Assembly: GCA_012514775.1 (NCBI GenBank)
Contig: JAAYZQ010000191.1
Coordinates: 1 to 27,176 of the forward strand
From: Anaerolineaceae bacterium
GTDB taxonomy: Bacteria; Chloroflexota; Anaerolineae; JAAYZQ01
Length of the DNA stretch: 27,176 nt
Direction: 5' to 3'
Part shown: positions 1 through 5,965 of the stretch, in pieces
Layout: each line of letters begins with the position of its first letter
How positions within the stretch are numbered: position 1 is the first letter of the stretch
The notes under the pieces: generated by a model
What the model was told of the DNA's origin: nothing
The model's input: only the letters and a program-made list of their open reading frames with translations
The model's database searches: none
Program-made: the position numbers and the translations under genes

Positions 1-12
1 TCTCCGGCCGAA

Positions 13-49
13 GCAAGAGTGCGGTCCGTTCAACCGGACAATCTCTTGC
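13..49. repeat. Nested inverted repeat upstream of the methyltransferase
   Basis: Outer arms GCAAGAG (13-19) and CTCTTGC (43-49) enclose inner arms GTCCG (24-28) and CGGAC (35-39), so the stretch can form a two-part hairpin. It lies about 25 bases upstream of the methyltransferase -35 box. It could end transcription of a gene left of the window, although no T-run follows directly, or it could be an operator. Confidence 0.35.
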
Positions 50-74
50 AGTTGCGGTTGCCCTGTTTACCGGC

Positions 75-103
75 TTGACATCGTGCAGCCTTTCGCCTAT
101 CAT
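75..103 (+). promoter_or_regulatory. Sigma70-like promoter of the methyltransferase gene
   Basis: A perfect -35 box TTGACA (75-80) is separated by 17 bases from the -10 box TATCAT (98-103, 5 of 6 to consensus). Transcription would begin near 110, giving a leader of about 20 bases that holds the GAGGAGGG ribosome binding site at 120-127 before the ATG at 133. Confidence 0.75.
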
Positions 104-132
104 GAGCACAGTCGCCGTCGAGGAGGGCCACC

Positions 133-879
133 ATGGAGACAGACATCCTGTCGGAACTTCATGCGGAGCTGGGCAGGGGAAGCCCTGCCAGGCTCGGGTT
201 CACCAGAAAAGCCTTTCAGATGCTGCCCGCACTGGACAACCCCAGGATTCTGGACCTGGGTTGCGGCCAGGGGGGACCGACTCTGGAGCTGGCCAGGCTC
301 AGTGGTGGCCAGGTCACCGGTCTGGACATCGATCAAGCTGCCCTCGATGAGCTGGCCAGGCGGGCCGTCGAAGAAGGACTATCAAACCGGGTGCAGGCCG
401 TTCAAGGCTCTATGTCTGACCTGGCCTTTTCGTGGGAGAGCTTTGACGTCATCTGGTCCGAGGGTTCCATGTGGGTCCTCGGTTTCGAGAGGGCGCTTGC
501 CGAGTGGCAAAGGTTCATCCGCCCGCATGGCTTTCTGGTGGTGCACGAAATGGCCTGGCTCCGGCCGGATCCCCCGTCCGAGATCAGGAACTGCTGGCAG
601 TTGGTGTATCCAGGGATAAGGACCGCATCGGAATACGTCGAACGGGTCCCGGAGCACGGCTACCACCTCATTGGTCACTTTGCGTTGCCGGAAGATTTCT
701 GGTGGGCCGACTACTATGTTCCCATGCTGGCCCGCCTGGGCGACCTCCGGAAAAAGTACGCCGGGGATCAGGCTGCGCAAAAGGTCCTTGACAAGGAACA
801 GCAGGCGGCAGATCTTTACGAGAAGTATGTGAAATGGTATGGGTCCATGTTCCTGGTCATGCAGAGGGCTGAACCGTGA
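133..879 (+). CDS. Class I SAM-dependent methyltransferase
   Basis: A 248-residue soluble protein with a Rossmann-type methyltransferase fold. Motif I, ILDLGCGQGGPTLELA, at about residues 39-54, forms the S-adenosylmethionine loop. An acidic residue follows in GLDID, where the ribose hydroxyls would bind, and FDVIWSEGSMW fills the motif IV position. The aromatic C-terminal third (FWWADYYVPML, YEKYVKWYGSMF) may form a substrate lid. The family methylates many small molecules and the substrate cannot be read from the sequence. The ATG has an ideal GAGGAGGG site five bases upstream and a strong promoter just before it, so it is probably a single-gene transcript. The next gene on this strand begins more than 1 kb downstream. 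Confidence 0.85.
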   Translation: METDILSELHAELGRGSPARLGFTRKAFQMLPALDNPRILDLGCGQGGPTLELARLSGGQVTGLDIDQAALDELARRAVEEGLSNRVQAVQGSMSDLAFSWESFDVIWSEGSMWVLGFERALAEWQRFIRPHGFLVVHEMAWLRPDPPSEIRNCWQLVYPGIRTASEYVERVPEHGYHLIGHFALPEDFWWADYYVPMLARLGDLRKKYAGDQAAQKVLDKEQQAADLYEKYVKWYGSMFLVMQRAEP

Positions 880-896
880 GCGGGCAAGCTCCGGCC

Positions 897-911
897 GGGC
901 GCAGGGTGCTG
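897..911 (+). repeat. Half of a REP-like hairpin element
   Basis: The 15 bases here (GGGCGCAGGGTGCTG) are identical to 17815-17829, which is the left arm, loop and start of the right arm of a hairpin between the two transketolase genes. The matching right arm is missing here, so this looks like a decayed copy of a dispersed extragenic repeat. Confidence 0.4.
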
Positions 912-947
912 TCAAGGGCCATGATCGCGCACGTGATGCCCTTCCAA

Positions 948-997
948 CGCCCCCACGAACGTTCATAAACAACACAACACACATAACACTCATGGGC
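948..997 (-). repeat. Dispersed repeat of about 45 bp, copy 1
   Basis: Read on the minus strand, this matches 25269-25316 on the plus strand nearly base for base across 44 positions. The differences are one T insertion, one extra G in a G-run and one A/G change near the edge. The shared part contains the 8-bp palindrome GAACGTTC (959-966) and a T/G-rich run. It lies in the non-coding gap (880-1104) between the methyltransferase and the GNAT gene. No coding sequence is seen in the rest of that gap. Confidence 0.75.
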
Positions 998-1104
998 AGC
1001 CGCGCGGGTACCCCTGGCCGCCCCATTGTTCTCGGGTTCCCAGAAAAACCAACCCCGTCTCGCGCGTGCAGGTGCCCCGGCAGGACGCCGCGGCGACCCC
1101 GGGC

Positions 1105-1614
1105 CTACGCCCTCCGACGATAGCGCACGACCGGCATCTCCAATCCATCCGCCCGCCGTTCCACCTTGCTCGCCCCGTCCGCCCGAAAGCCCGCAGCCTC
1201 GTAAAATGCAATCGCCCCTTGATTCCCTTTCAGAACCCACACGGTGATCTCTTCAAACCCATCTTCTCGCAGGCACTCTGCTGCTTCGCCCATCAGGGCA
1301 GCTCCATGGCCCTGCCGCCATTGTTCGGGATGAACATAGATCACATAGACCTCGCCAACTCGCGCCTGGACGGCATCCTCATCCTGGCTGCTTCCACAGG
1401 CCACGAACCCCACGATGTGACCCTCTTGTTCGGCGACCAGGATGTGCCCCGCAGTTCTGGAGATGCGTTCCAGCCAGTGTTTCTCTCCAACGTCGATCGA
1501 AAGGCGATCCAGGGCGTCATCGGGCAAAAGGCCGCGGTATGCAGCCTGCCACGCCGTAACGTGGACTGTGGCTATACCTTTCGCGTCCGGCAATCCTGCT
1601 CTGCGGATTGACAT
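1105..1614 (-). CDS. GNAT-family N-acetyltransferase
   Basis: A 169-residue protein of typical single-domain GNAT length. The acetyl-CoA signature is clear: VYVIYVHPEQWRQGHGAALM, where RQGHGA is the R/QxxGxG/A pyrophosphate loop (about residues 96-101). The C-terminal part carries the usual GNQGAIAFYEAAGF segment. The N-terminus (MSIRRAGLPDAKGIATVHVTAW) matches the first strand and helix of the fold. The acceptor amine is unknown and could be a small molecule, peptide or antibiotic. The ATG has GGAGG four bases upstream, and a promoter on the same strand lies at 1656-1684. It is divergent from the two-component locus. Confidence 0.85.
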   Translation of the reverse strand: MSIRRAGLPDAKGIATVHVTAWQAAYRGLLPDDALDRLSIDVGEKHWLERISRTAGHILVAEQEGHIVGFVACGSSQDEDAVQARVGEVYVIYVHPEQWRQGHGAALMGEAAECLREDGFEEITVWVLKGNQGAIAFYEAAGFRADGASKVERRADGLEMPVVRYRRRA

Positions 1615-1655
1615 CCATCCTCCAACGCAAAGGTTTCAAGCTGTTTGATGCCAAC

Positions 1656-1684
1656 ATGATGCACCGGTAGGCCGCAACGGTCAA
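1656..1684 (-). promoter_or_regulatory. Sigma70-like promoter of the GNAT gene
   Basis: On the minus strand a -35 box TTGACC (1684-1679) is followed after 17 bases by CATCAT (1661-1656), matching consensus at 5 and 4 of 6 positions. The start site would fall near 1650, giving a leader of about 35 bases before the ATG at 1614. Confidence 0.5.
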
Positions 1685-1869
1685 CAGAGGAATCAGAGCG
1701 ATGGGCCGGATCGGGACCCTCCAACTTCCCAAGGCGGCCAAGGGCCAACCTGATGTACGGTGCAGGCCCAACCACGCCCACATTATGCACCTGGAATCCG
1801 TTCCTGTCAAGCGGATCAGTCTGCGCAAGGACTCGGGCTGCTTTGCTTCAAAGCGGGATCGAGTGGGAC

Positions 1870-1898
1870 TTGTACCTTCTGCGCGGCAGTGGTACAAT
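1870..1898 (+). promoter_or_regulatory. Sigma70-like promoter of the two-component operon
   Basis: TTGTAC (1870-1875) and TACAAT (1893-1898) are separated by exactly 17 bases. The transcript would start near 1905 and carry a leader of about 110 bases before the response regulator start at 2018. Confidence 0.6.
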
Positions 1899-2017
1899 TG
1901 GTGTCGATGCACGGCGACACAAGCACCTGCCCGATGTTGCCCTTACCAGGCTGCCGGCGGCAGGCACCTGGTTCGGGTGGCTGTGACGCGGCATCCAGGG
2001 CTTTCCGTGGAGGGAAG

Positions 2018-2749
2018 ATGAGTATGAGCACAGGCATTCTCGGTTCTTCTATGGATCCCGCTGATCCGGCTCGTGCCGTCAGGGTGCTGATCGTCGATGA
2101 CCACGCCGTGGTGCGACAGGGGCTGCGAACCTTTCTGGAGCTGCAGAGCGATCCGCCGGCGCTGCCCATCAAAGTCGTGGGAGAAGCCACGAACGGCGTC
2201 GAGGCGGTAGACCTTGCTTGCCGCCTCCAGCCCGACGTTGTCCTGCTGGACCTGGTCATGCCCGGGATGGATGGCATCGAGGCCACTCCCCGGATCGTCG
2301 AAGGCAGCCCCCATTCGCGCGTCATCATCCTGACCAGCTTTGGCGAGGAGGACCGGGTAGTCCCGGCCATCCGCGCCGGCGCCCAGGGATACCTGCTGAA
2401 AGACATCGCACCGGCAGAGTTGGTCCAGGCTGTTCGCGCCGTCCACCAGGGAAAGGTCCAGTTGCACCCCGAGGCCGCCCGCAGGCTAATGTCGGCTGTC
2501 GCTGCCAGGGAGGGATCGCCGGCCGGCCAGCCGGCGGCGCCCCTGGAGGAGCTGACCGGGCGCGAGCTTGAGGTGCTGCGTCTCATCGCCGAAGGGCTCA
2601 ACAACCGCGAGATTGCCGAGAGATTGGTCATCAGCGACAAGACGGTCAAGACCCACGTCAGCAGCATCCTGGGCAAGCTGCACCTGGAAGACCGCACCCA
2701 GGCGGCCATATATGCCCTGCGCCACGGCCTGGCGCCGGATGGAGACTGA
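2018..2749 (+). CDS. NarL/FixJ-type response regulator (REC-LuxR HTH)
   Basis: A 243-residue transcription factor. The receiver domain (about residues 20-145) has the acidic pair in VLIVDDH, the phospho-acceptor Asp78 in VVLLDLVMPGMDG, the switch Thr in IILTSF and the Lys in YLLKDI. A linker of about 30 residues leads to a LuxR-type helix-turn-helix (about 178-240) with LTGRELEVLRLIAEGLNNRE and the recognition helix SDKTVKTHVSSIL. The frame is open upstream to 1760. I choose the ATG at 2018 because GGAGGGAAG directly precedes it and the receiver domain begins 20 residues later; ATG 2024 is an alternative. Its stop shares one base with the start of the kinase gene (TGATG), so the two are translationally coupled and should form a cognate pair. 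Confidence 0.92.
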   Translation: MSMSTGILGSSMDPADPARAVRVLIVDDHAVVRQGLRTFLELQSDPPALPIKVVGEATNGVEAVDLACRLQPDVVLLDLVMPGMDGIEATPRIVEGSPHSRVIILTSFGEEDRVVPAIRAGAQGYLLKDIAPAELVQAVRAVHQGKVQLHPEAARRLMSAVAAREGSPAGQPAAPLEELTGRELEVLRLIAEGLNNREIAERLVISDKTVKTHVSSILGKLHLEDRTQAAIYALRHGLAPDGD

Positions 2750-3978
2750 TGCATGCTGTTGGCATCTACCTGATCTACGCGGCGGTGGTCGTGCGCGGCG
2801 TGGTGCGCCTGGGAGACATGCGGCACCCCATCCAGGTCGTGGTCTTGCTGGCGCTCTATGGGCTGCTGCTCGTCGTCGAAACCTGGACGGCACCGTGGCG
2901 TTCCGCCCGGTCCGCGAATCCACAGAGAACCGGCCAGGCAGCCGGGCTGCCCATCTCCCGGCGATGGGTTCTGGCTGCCTGCCTGCTGGTGCAGTCTTGC
3001 CTGGTGATCGGACTGCTGCTCAACCGGGAGGTCCAGGACTTTTACGCCTTGTTGTTCTTCCCCCTCGGCCTGCAAGCGGTCCTGTATTTCGGAAGGCGTG
3101 TCGGGTTTCTGTACATCGCCGCCCTCACCCTGGCGATGACCGGCCCATTGGTCGCCTCGCAGGAGGGCTGGGCTTTTGGGCTGGCGATGGTGCTCAACTA
3201 CGGGGGTTTGTGCTTCCTCCTTGGCGGCTATGCCCACCAGGTCAGGATAGCCGAAATGGCGCGCGGCCACACCCTGCGCACGCTCGGGGAATTGCAGGTC
3301 GCTCACCGCCGGCTCCAGGCCCATGCCTCGCAAAGGGAAGACCTGGCAGCCGAACAGGAGCGCAGCCGCCTGGCGCGTGACCTGCACGACTCGGTCACCC
3401 AAACCGTCTTTGGCATGACCCTGACGGTGCAAAGTGCCCACCTGCTGCTGGAAAGGGACAAAAGCCGTGTGGCGGACCAGCTTGGGCGGCTGGAGGAGCT
3501 GGCGGCCAGTGTGATGGGCGACATCCAGACCCTGATCTCCCAGCTACGGCCCCCCGCGGCCGACCACCTGGCAGCGGAGGGGCTGCCGGCTGCCCTGCGC
3601 CGGCTGGCGGCCGAGCGGCTTGGGCGCGATGGGCTGCAGGTAACCGTCAAGGTGACAGGCGAACGGGCTCTATCCGAACCGACGGCGGCCGCTCTTTACC
3701 AGATCACGCAAGAGGCGCTTACCAACGTCGCAAAGCATGCGGGGACGCGGCAGGCGACCGTTCGCCTGGTCCTGGCCGGCGAGGCGCCCTTCCTCGAGAT
3801 CGAGGACGGCGGCCTGGGCTTTGATCCGCGGTCGGCCTTGAGCCGGCCCGGCCATCTCGGCCTGGTCGGCATGGCCGAACGGGCGCGCGAGTTGGGCTGG
3901 AGCCTGTCCATCGATTCGCATCCCGCCTGTGGCACCCGCATTCGAGTTGCCGAACGCCCGCCGGAGGCGGTGACGTGA
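2749..3978 (+). CDS. Membrane sensor histidine kinase, NarX/DesK-like
   Basis: A 409-residue inner-membrane kinase. The first ~165 residues form about six hydrophobic segments with short loops, a membrane-embedded sensor without a large extracellular domain. A short coiled-coil linker leads to the HisKA_3 dimerisation domain (about 203-275), with the phospho-accepting His213 in RLARDLHDSV. The HATPase_c domain follows, with Asn326 in EALTNVAKHAG (N box), Asp353 in EDGGLGF (G1 box) and GHLGLVGMAERA (G2 box), so all ATP-binding motifs are intact. It overlaps the regulator gene before it by one base and the next kinase-like gene by four. The signal could be membrane state or a lipophilic ligand, but that is not shown by the sequence. 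Confidence 0.92.
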   Translation: MHAVGIYLIYAAVVVRGVVRLGDMRHPIQVVVLLALYGLLLVVETWTAPWRSARSANPQRTGQAAGLPISRRWVLAACLLVQSCLVIGLLLNREVQDFYALLFFPLGLQAVLYFGRRVGFLYIAALTLAMTGPLVASQEGWAFGLAMVLNYGGLCFLLGGYAHQVRIAEMARGHTLRTLGELQVAHRRLQAHASQREDLAAEQERSRLARDLHDSVTQTVFGMTLTVQSAHLLLERDKSRVADQLGRLEELAASVMGDIQTLISQLRPPAADHLAAEGLPAALRRLAAERLGRDGLQVTVKVTGERALSEPTAAALYQITQEALTNVAKHAGTRQATVRLVLAGEAPFLEIEDGGLGFDPRSALSRPGHLGLVGMAERARELGWSLSIDSHPACGTRIRVAERPPEAVT

Positions 3979-4781
3979 GCCGGATACCCACGGGTCGCCT
4001 GGCTCATCGGGCGCACACGTACCGGGGGGCCTACCTGGTCGGGTTCCTTTTGATCGGCGTGGCCGTCTTGCGGGCCGCCATCTCTTACCTGGGCCAGCCA
4101 CCATTGACGGCTGCCATCCTGCTCCTGGCAGCCTATGGCCTGCTCTACAGTAGCGAGCCGCTGCTTTCCTCTCGCTTCCACAGGTACCGTTTCCTGTACT
4201 TTCCTGCGCAGCTTGTCCTGCTCCTGGTCGTGACCAACCTGCGCCCGTTTCTGGACAACACAAGCTCCCTCTACATCCCCCTCGGCGTGCAGGCACTGCA
4301 CGCCTTTCCGCGCCGGGCGGCCATTGCCTGGCTGATCTTTCTGGCCGTACTGCTCAGCGTTACCCTGGTCGTCGGGATGACGTGGGCGGAGGGGATCGGA
4401 CTCAGCCTGGTCATGATGGCCGGCGGCACCTTTCTGATATCCTACGATCTGCTCTACGCCCGCACGCAAGCCGACCAGGCCGAGAGCCAGGCCCTGCTGG
4501 CCGACCTGCAGCAAGCCCACCTGGAGCTGAAGGTGCATGCAATCCAGGCCGAGGAGCTGGCCGCGGCGCGCGAGCGGAACCGCCTGGCACGGGAGCTGCA
4601 CGACTCGGTCAGCCAGATGATCTTTGCCATTACCCTCACCAGCCAGTCGGCCCGCCTGCTCCTGGAGCGCGATCCGGCTCGCGTCCCCGAGCAGCTCGAC
4701 CGCCTGGAAGAGATGACCGAAAGCGCCCTCGGACAATTGCGCTCGCTGATCGCCCAGTTGCGCCCACCCCAGAATCCATAG
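3975..4781 (+). CDS. Truncated histidine kinase paralogue without ATPase domain
   Basis: A 268-residue paralogue of the preceding kinase. About five to six hydrophobic segments (residues ~20-160) are followed by a coiled coil and a complete HisKA_3 domain with His209 in RLARELHDSV. By my count it shares about 45 of 71 residues with the neighbouring kinase over this region. The protein ends at LRPPQNP, exactly where the ATPase domain should begin. I find no HATPase motifs in any frame of the 156 bases that follow, so this is not a simple frameshift. The GTG start overlaps the previous stop (GTGA), implying coupled expression. It cannot phosphorylate itself. It could be a dying duplicate, a sensor that heterodimerises with the full kinase, or a phosphotransfer scaffold. 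Confidence 0.85.
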   Translation: MSRIPTGRLAHRAHTYRGAYLVGFLLIGVAVLRAAISYLGQPPLTAAILLLAAYGLLYSSEPLLSSRFHRYRFLYFPAQLVLLLVVTNLRPFLDNTSSLYIPLGVQALHAFPRRAAIAWLIFLAVLLSVTLVVGMTWAEGIGLSLVMMAGGTFLISYDLLYARTQADQAESQALLADLQQAHLELKVHAIQAEELAAARERNRLARELHDSVSQMIFAITLTSQSARLLLERDPARVPEQLDRLEEMTESALGQLRSLIAQLRPPQNP

Positions 4782-4786
4782 TCGTC

Positions 4787-4806
4787 CTCCGGTCGTACGA
4801 CCGGAG
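4787..4806. promoter_or_regulatory. Perfect 20-bp palindrome after the truncated kinase
   Basis: CTCCGGTCGT followed by its exact reverse complement, starting six bases after the stop codon. No T-run follows, so it is not a typical intrinsic terminator. A dimeric-protein binding site or a recombination scar are the alternatives. Confidence 0.5.
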
Positions 4807-4862
4807 ACGGAGTGCCCCCACCGCCAGTCGGAAAGAGGAATCCGCCTGCCTGCCCCTCCAGG

Positions 4863-4895
4863 TCCCATCCGGCGCCCGATGCGTGCCGGATGGGA
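4863..4895. promoter_or_regulatory. 11-bp inverted repeat over the -35 region of the receiver gene
   Basis: TCCCATCCGGC (4863-4873) and GCCGGATGGGA (4885-4895) are perfect inverted arms with an 11-base spacer. The right arm ends six bases before the TATAAT at 4902-4907, so the repeat spans where the -35 box should be. It could be an operator, or a terminator stem followed by TTCTT. Confidence 0.5.
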
Positions 4896-4901
4896 TTCTT
4901 G

Positions 4902-4907
4902 TATAAT
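4902..4907 (+). promoter_or_regulatory. Consensus -10 box of the receiver-only gene
   Basis: A perfect TATAAT lies 30 bases upstream of the ATG at 4938. No good -35 hexamer is present at 16-18 bases; that position falls in the inverted repeat at 4863-4895. This suggests activator-dependent or repressor-controlled initiation. Confidence 0.5.
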
Positions 4908-4937
4908 GTGGACGTGGCTACGGGGAGGTGTGGTGCA

Positions 4938-5396
4938 ATGGCGGAAGTGAGCGATGACCGGGCAAGGGCGGAGGCGCTGACCAGGCGGCGGGTCCTGATC
5001 GTCGACGATAACGTGCGGGTACGGCAGGAACTGCGCACCCTGCTGCCGCTGGCCGGCGACGTCGAGATCGTGGGGGAGGCAGCGAACGGCCGGGAAGCGA
5101 TCCGGCTGGCCCGGGCTCTCCGGCCGGAGGTCGTATTGATCGACCTGGAAATGCCGGTCCTGGACGGCTACGAGGCGGCGCGGCAGATCAAGATCCTCTC
5201 TCCCGCCTGTCGGGTGGTCGCCCTGACGGTGCACGGCTACGAAGCAGCACGACAGAAGGCCGGCCGATGCGGTGTGGATGCCTTCCTGGTCAAGGGGACT
5301 GACGTCGAGAGCCCGATGAAGATCATCCTGGGGCGATACCGCCCCTTGCCAAGTTCGTGCTGGCGACAGCGGCTTCGGTCCCGGCGACTTTTTTGA
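4938..5396 (+). CDS. Receiver-only response regulator with a spurious C-terminal tail
   Basis: A 152-residue protein. Residues about 18-135 form a receiver domain: VLIVDDN holds the acidic pair, Asp69 in VVLIDLEMPVLDGYEA is the phospho-acceptor, the switch Thr sits in VVALTVH and the Lys in FLVKGT. No DNA-binding or enzymatic domain follows. The last ~20 residues (RPLPSSCWRQRLRSRRLF) are arginine-rich and unlike helix 5 or a linker. In another frame the same DNA reads as a sensible membrane-protein C-terminus, so the tail looks like read-through past a deletion junction near 5330. The frame is open upstream to 4812; I choose ATG 4938 because GGGGAGG lies nine bases upstream. It may be the stump of a NarL-type regulator, or it may act as a phosphate sink for the neighbouring kinase. 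Confidence 0.8.
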   Translation: MAEVSDDRARAEALTRRRVLIVDDNVRVRQELRTLLPLAGDVEIVGEAANGREAIRLARALRPEVVLIDLEMPVLDGYEAARQIKILSPACRVVALTVHGYEAARQKAGRCGVDAFLVKGTDVESPMKIILGRYRPLPSSCWRQRLRSRRLF

Positions 5397-5482
5397 TCGC
5401 CGGCCTGATGGGGAAGGGGCTGCGGGCGATACCCGGCATAAAGGCAGCGGCCCGCGGGCAAGCCGTGCCGGCCAGCCGCTGA
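5303..5482 (+). pseudogene. 3' remnant of a membrane acyltransferase-like gene
   Basis: In the frame shifted relative to the receiver gene, a segment of about 45 codons reads PLAKFVLATAASVPATFLIA followed by a basic, proline-containing end (LRAIPGIKAAARG), stopping at TGA 5480-5482. It resembles the last transmembrane helix and basic tail of acyltransferase-3 (OafA-like) proteins. The frame is closed just upstream by a TGA at 5300-5302, and no start or other part of the gene is visible. I infer that a deletion or recombination fused a regulator gene to the end of this gene. The family assignment rests on a short segment and is tentative. Confidence 0.45.
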
Positions 5483-5539
5483 TTCGCTTTGAGGAAGAGG
5501 AAAATGAACGCTGGCGAAAGCCTCCCTCAGGCCCGCGGT

Positions 5540-5779
5540 CTAGTCCCGCAGCTCCTCGCGCATGCGCTCGTATTCCTCGCGGGTCAGCTCGCCGCGGGCG
5601 TAGCGCTCCCGCAGGATGCGCAGTGCCTCGTCCTCGCCACCGCCGGCGGCCGGGCCGGCGCTGCTCCGCCGGCTGAACCACACCAGGGCGGCGATGGCCC
5701 CGCCGATGAGGATCACAAAGAGAACCACCGAGAGTAGCACCAGCAGCAATTCAAGGAGTCCAAATGCGGACATGGTCAT
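5540..5779 (-). CDS. Small SHOCT-domain membrane protein
   Basis: A 79-residue protein with one long transmembrane helix (about residues 5-33, LLELLLVLLSVVLFVILIGG), a short Arg/Gly/Ala linker and a C-terminal SHOCT motif (EALRILRERYARGELTREEY). SHOCT is a short helical domain common at the ends of small bacterial membrane proteins and is thought to mediate oligomerisation. The function is unknown. The frame is open further upstream, but AAAGGAGA precedes the ATG at 5779 and the second Met three codons in is the only close alternative. It lies downstream of the secreted DUF11 gene on the same strand, separated by about 185 bases with a strong palindrome. Confidence 0.8.
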   Translation of the reverse strand: MTMSAFGLLELLLVLLSVVLFVILIGGAIAALVWFSRRSSAGPAAGGGEDEALRILRERYARGELTREEYERMREELRD

Positions 5780-5923
5780 AGAGGTCTCCTTTCCACGCGG
5801 ATCGTCGCCCCCGGCCGGCTGGCGCCCAGGGCGCACTGCCCAGCATACCACCGGCGCCGGCCCCCGTCTGTAAAGTGCGACACAGCCGGCCCCGGCGGGG
5901 ATACAAAGGGACGGGAAGAGTGT

Positions 5924-5951
5924 GCCCGCTCCCCCGGCCGGGGGAGCGGGC
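5924..5951. terminator. 28-bp perfect GC palindrome downstream of the DUF11 gene
   Basis: GCCCGCTCCCCCGG followed by its exact reverse complement, beginning 14 bases beyond the 3' end of the minus-strand DUF11 gene. As RNA it forms a very stable stem. No uridine run follows, so it may act as a Rho-assisted terminator or an mRNA-end stabiliser rather than a classical intrinsic terminator. Confidence 0.55.
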
Positions 5952-5965
5952 GTGGTGTTGACAGG

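Larger units (their letters stand above)
1615..2017. other. Intergenic region with divergent promoters, no convincing gene
   Basis: This 400-base gap contains a minus-strand promoter for the GNAT gene and a plus-strand promoter for the response regulator. Open frames on both strands cross it, including a minus-strand one with a short hydrophobic stretch. None has a ribosome binding site or a recognisable domain, so I see no supportable gene. Confidence 0.5.

Noticed and set aside
1517..1912. A minus-strand frame with a hydrophobic stretch upstream of the GNAT gene
   Set aside because: It overlaps the GNAT start in another frame, lacks a ribosome binding site and crosses a good promoter. The hydrophobic segment is too short to call a membrane-protein remnant.
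3696..5681. An open frame of 661 codons on the minus strand over the kinase genes
   Set aside because: It is antisense to two clear kinase genes and a receiver gene and shows no domain; it is a by-product of codon composition.
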